Below, one piece after another: positions 34,124 through 35,055 of a DNA stretch of 35,055 nucleotides. The notes beneath the pieces are model-generated. The model was not told the DNA's origin and ran no database searches. It saw nothing but the letters and a program-made list of their open reading frames with translations. Numbering within the stretch: position 1 is the first letter of the stretch; the number at the start of each line of letters is the position of its first letter. A program made the translations under genes and the position numbers. Location of the stretch: contig PNKG01000006.1 of the NCBI GenBank assembly GCA_013822585.1, positions 1 through 35,055 on the forward strand, written 5' to 3'. Source of the DNA: Opitutus sp. GTDB taxonomy: Bacteria > Verrucomicrobiota > Verrucomicrobiia > Opitutales > Opitutaceae.

Positions 34124-34645
34124 TCAGCGGATGTCCAGAACCTCAACCTCGAAAACCAGCGTGGCCCGCGGAGGGATCGGCCCCTTGCCCTGGGTCCCGT
34201 AGGCCAGCCACCAGGGGATGACGAGGGTGCGCTTCTCGCCCTTGGTCATCGTGGCGAAGGCCTCGTCCCAACCTTGGATCACCGCGCCGGTCCCGACGCG
34301 GAAAGAGAACGGCTCGCCGCGGTCGTAGCTGCTGTCGAACTTCCGCCCGTCGAGCAGCGTGCCGTGGTAATGCACGGCCACCATGGCTCCGACCGACGGG
34401 GGCGGGCCCTCGCCCGGACGGCGCACAAGGTAGCGCAGGCCGGTCGCCGTCACGGTCGCGCCGGCATAGCGTTGCTGGATCTGCGCGAGGTCCTCGGGCG
34501 GGAGGCGCGCGGCCTCCTGCTGGGCGCGGGTCCACTTGTTGGCCGGCAGGCCCGGGTCGGCCCGGCGGAAGACGCCGGTGCGCGCCTGCCACGCGATGAA
34601 GATGAGGACGCCCGCGAGCACGAAAAGGATGCCGTAGTTGCGCAT
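34124..34645 (-). CDS. FKBP-type peptidyl-prolyl cis-trans isomerase, membrane-anchored
   Basis: A 173-residue protein with an N-terminal hydrophobic anchor (YGILFVLAGVLIFIAWQA, about 3-20) and a linker, then an FKBP domain (about 75-173). Family residues are visible: VHYHGTLLDGRKFDSSYDRG, FRVGTGAVIQGWDEAF, and the closing ATLVFEVEVLDI; the W in VIQGWDEA and the AYGTQG loop belong to the prolyl-binding pocket. It should speed folding at peptidyl-proline bonds in the periplasm. The ATG at 34645 begins the anchor; the 8-codon longer GTG start has no advantage. It precedes the hybrid kinase on the same strand by 98 bases; no functional link is known. Confidence 0.92.
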   Translation of the reverse strand: MRNYGILFVLAGVLIFIAWQARTGVFRRADPGLPANKWTRAQQEAARLPPEDLAQIQQRYAGATVTATGLRYLVRRPGEGPPPSVGAMVAVHYHGTLLDGRKFDSSYDRGEPFSFRVGTGAVIQGWDEAFATMTKGEKRTLVIPWWLAYGTQGKGPIPPRATLVFEVEVLDIR

Positions 34646-34809
34646 GGGGAAACGAGTGGTGGACGGCACAGTGCACCCAACCCCGGCGCGAAGAAAGGGG
34701 TTTTTGCCGATTATTCGGGACCGTTATCCGGGCCGAATGCCAGCTCATGGCTGGCGGAACCGCCGGATTTTTCCTTCCGTCGTCGCGCGCCCCGCGCCTT
34801 GCTGGGACC

Positions 34810-35055
34810 ATGCAGAATTTCAAACTCCCCCGCAGCCTCGCCGCCGAGGCGGTGCGGGGCGCCGCGATTGAACAGCGCTTCAGGATCGTCCGGAACGAAT
34901 TCGGCCCGGAGTGCATCTACCGCATCCACGACCCCGCCGACGGCGCCACCTGGGGCTACGTCGCCGTCGACAACCTCGTGCGCGGCCGCGGCCTCGGCGG
35001 CCTCCGCCTCGCGCCGGACGTGACGGTCGACGAGGTCTACGGCCTCGCTGCCGCC
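34810..35055 (+). CDS. Glu/Leu/Phe/Val dehydrogenase, N-terminal fragment (cut by window edge)
   Basis: The plus-strand ATG at 34810 opens 82 codons to the edge, not in the ORF track as a separate entry. It reads FKLPRSLAAEAVRGAAIEQR and later GYVAVDNLVRGRGLGGLRLA, then DVTVDEVYGLAAA. The GRGLGGLRLAPDVTVDEVYGLA block is the conserved dimerisation-domain region of the ELFV dehydrogenases (GxxxGGxR...pdvt..Ev..LA). These enzymes deaminate glutamate, leucine or similar amino acids with NAD(P). The substrate cannot be set without the C-terminal half. The 164-base gap upstream shows GCCAGC/GCTGGC and GGCGG/CCGCC stems but no sure promoter. Confidence 0.75.
   Translation, partial: MQNFKLPRSLAAEAVRGAAIEQRFRIVRNEFGPECIYRIHDPADGATWGYVAVDNLVRGRGLGGLRLAPDVTVDEVYGLAAA

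Noticed and set aside
34738-34780. Intrinsic terminator (stems plus T5) before the dehydrogenase start
   Set aside because: There is no plus-strand gene upstream to terminate, the second stem has a 2-4 base loop, and the T-run is short; I treat it as leader sequence.

Overview
The window is a GC-rich chromosomal segment with 28 complete protein genes, two genes cut by the window edges (positions 1 and 35055) and one tRNA. Gene content (an oleC-oleD pair, a large PAS/REC kinase cluster, an ECF sigma/anti-sigma/DUF4097 unit, tandem amidohydrolases, prepilin-like pseudopilin), weak Shine-Dalgarno sites and a very high load of short palindromic repeats suggest Verrucomicrobiota, most likely Opitutaceae. 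That placement is inference from style and content; no rRNA or marker gene is present.

Layout. 1-6 kb: edge fragment, alpha/beta hydrolase, an IS3-type transposase relic, two tandem exported amidohydrolases (the second seems to have lost its metal ligands), a quinone-oxidoreductase-like dehydrogenase and a small membrane protein. 6-9.3 kb: TerC-family membrane protein, ExoD-like protein, queE and queC (7-deazaguanine/queuosine pathway). 9.4-14.4 kb: histone-deacetylase-fold amidohydrolase, RNase D, then oleC and oleD (long-chain olefin/beta-lactone chemistry). 14.7-20.7 kb: a two-component module, all on the minus strand: CHASE3-PAS kinase, Rcp1-like receiver, REC-PAS3-kinase-REC hybrid, and a separate single-domain receiver. 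21.2-23.9 kb: sigma factor, anti-sigma factor with a HEAT-like tail, exported DUF4097 protein. 24-28.8 kb: Tat-exported metallo-beta-lactamase-fold enzyme, secreted FG-GAP protein with a Tudor-like N-terminal domain, small BamE-like lipoprotein-type protein, tRNA(CAU), metallophosphoesterase, GNAT acetyltransferase. 28.8-35 kb: pseudopilin operon, YgjP-type metallopeptidase, large hybrid sensor kinase, FKBP isomerase, and the start of a Glu/Leu dehydrogenase.

The most striking signal is not a gene but the repeat load. I see at least eight paired-palindrome elements (two hairpins in inverted orientation, like the REP doublets/REPINs known from proteobacteria) belonging to several sequence families. 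Two copies of one approximately 135-145 bp family lie in opposite orientation on either side of the two-component module. Two other elements appear to sit in frame inside genes: one lengthens the signal-peptide n-region of the second amidohydrolase by exactly 25 codons, and one adds roughly 40 residues with a duplicated CHLIGD peptide to OleD. No RAYT-type transposase is encoded in the window, so if these elements move they are served in trans.
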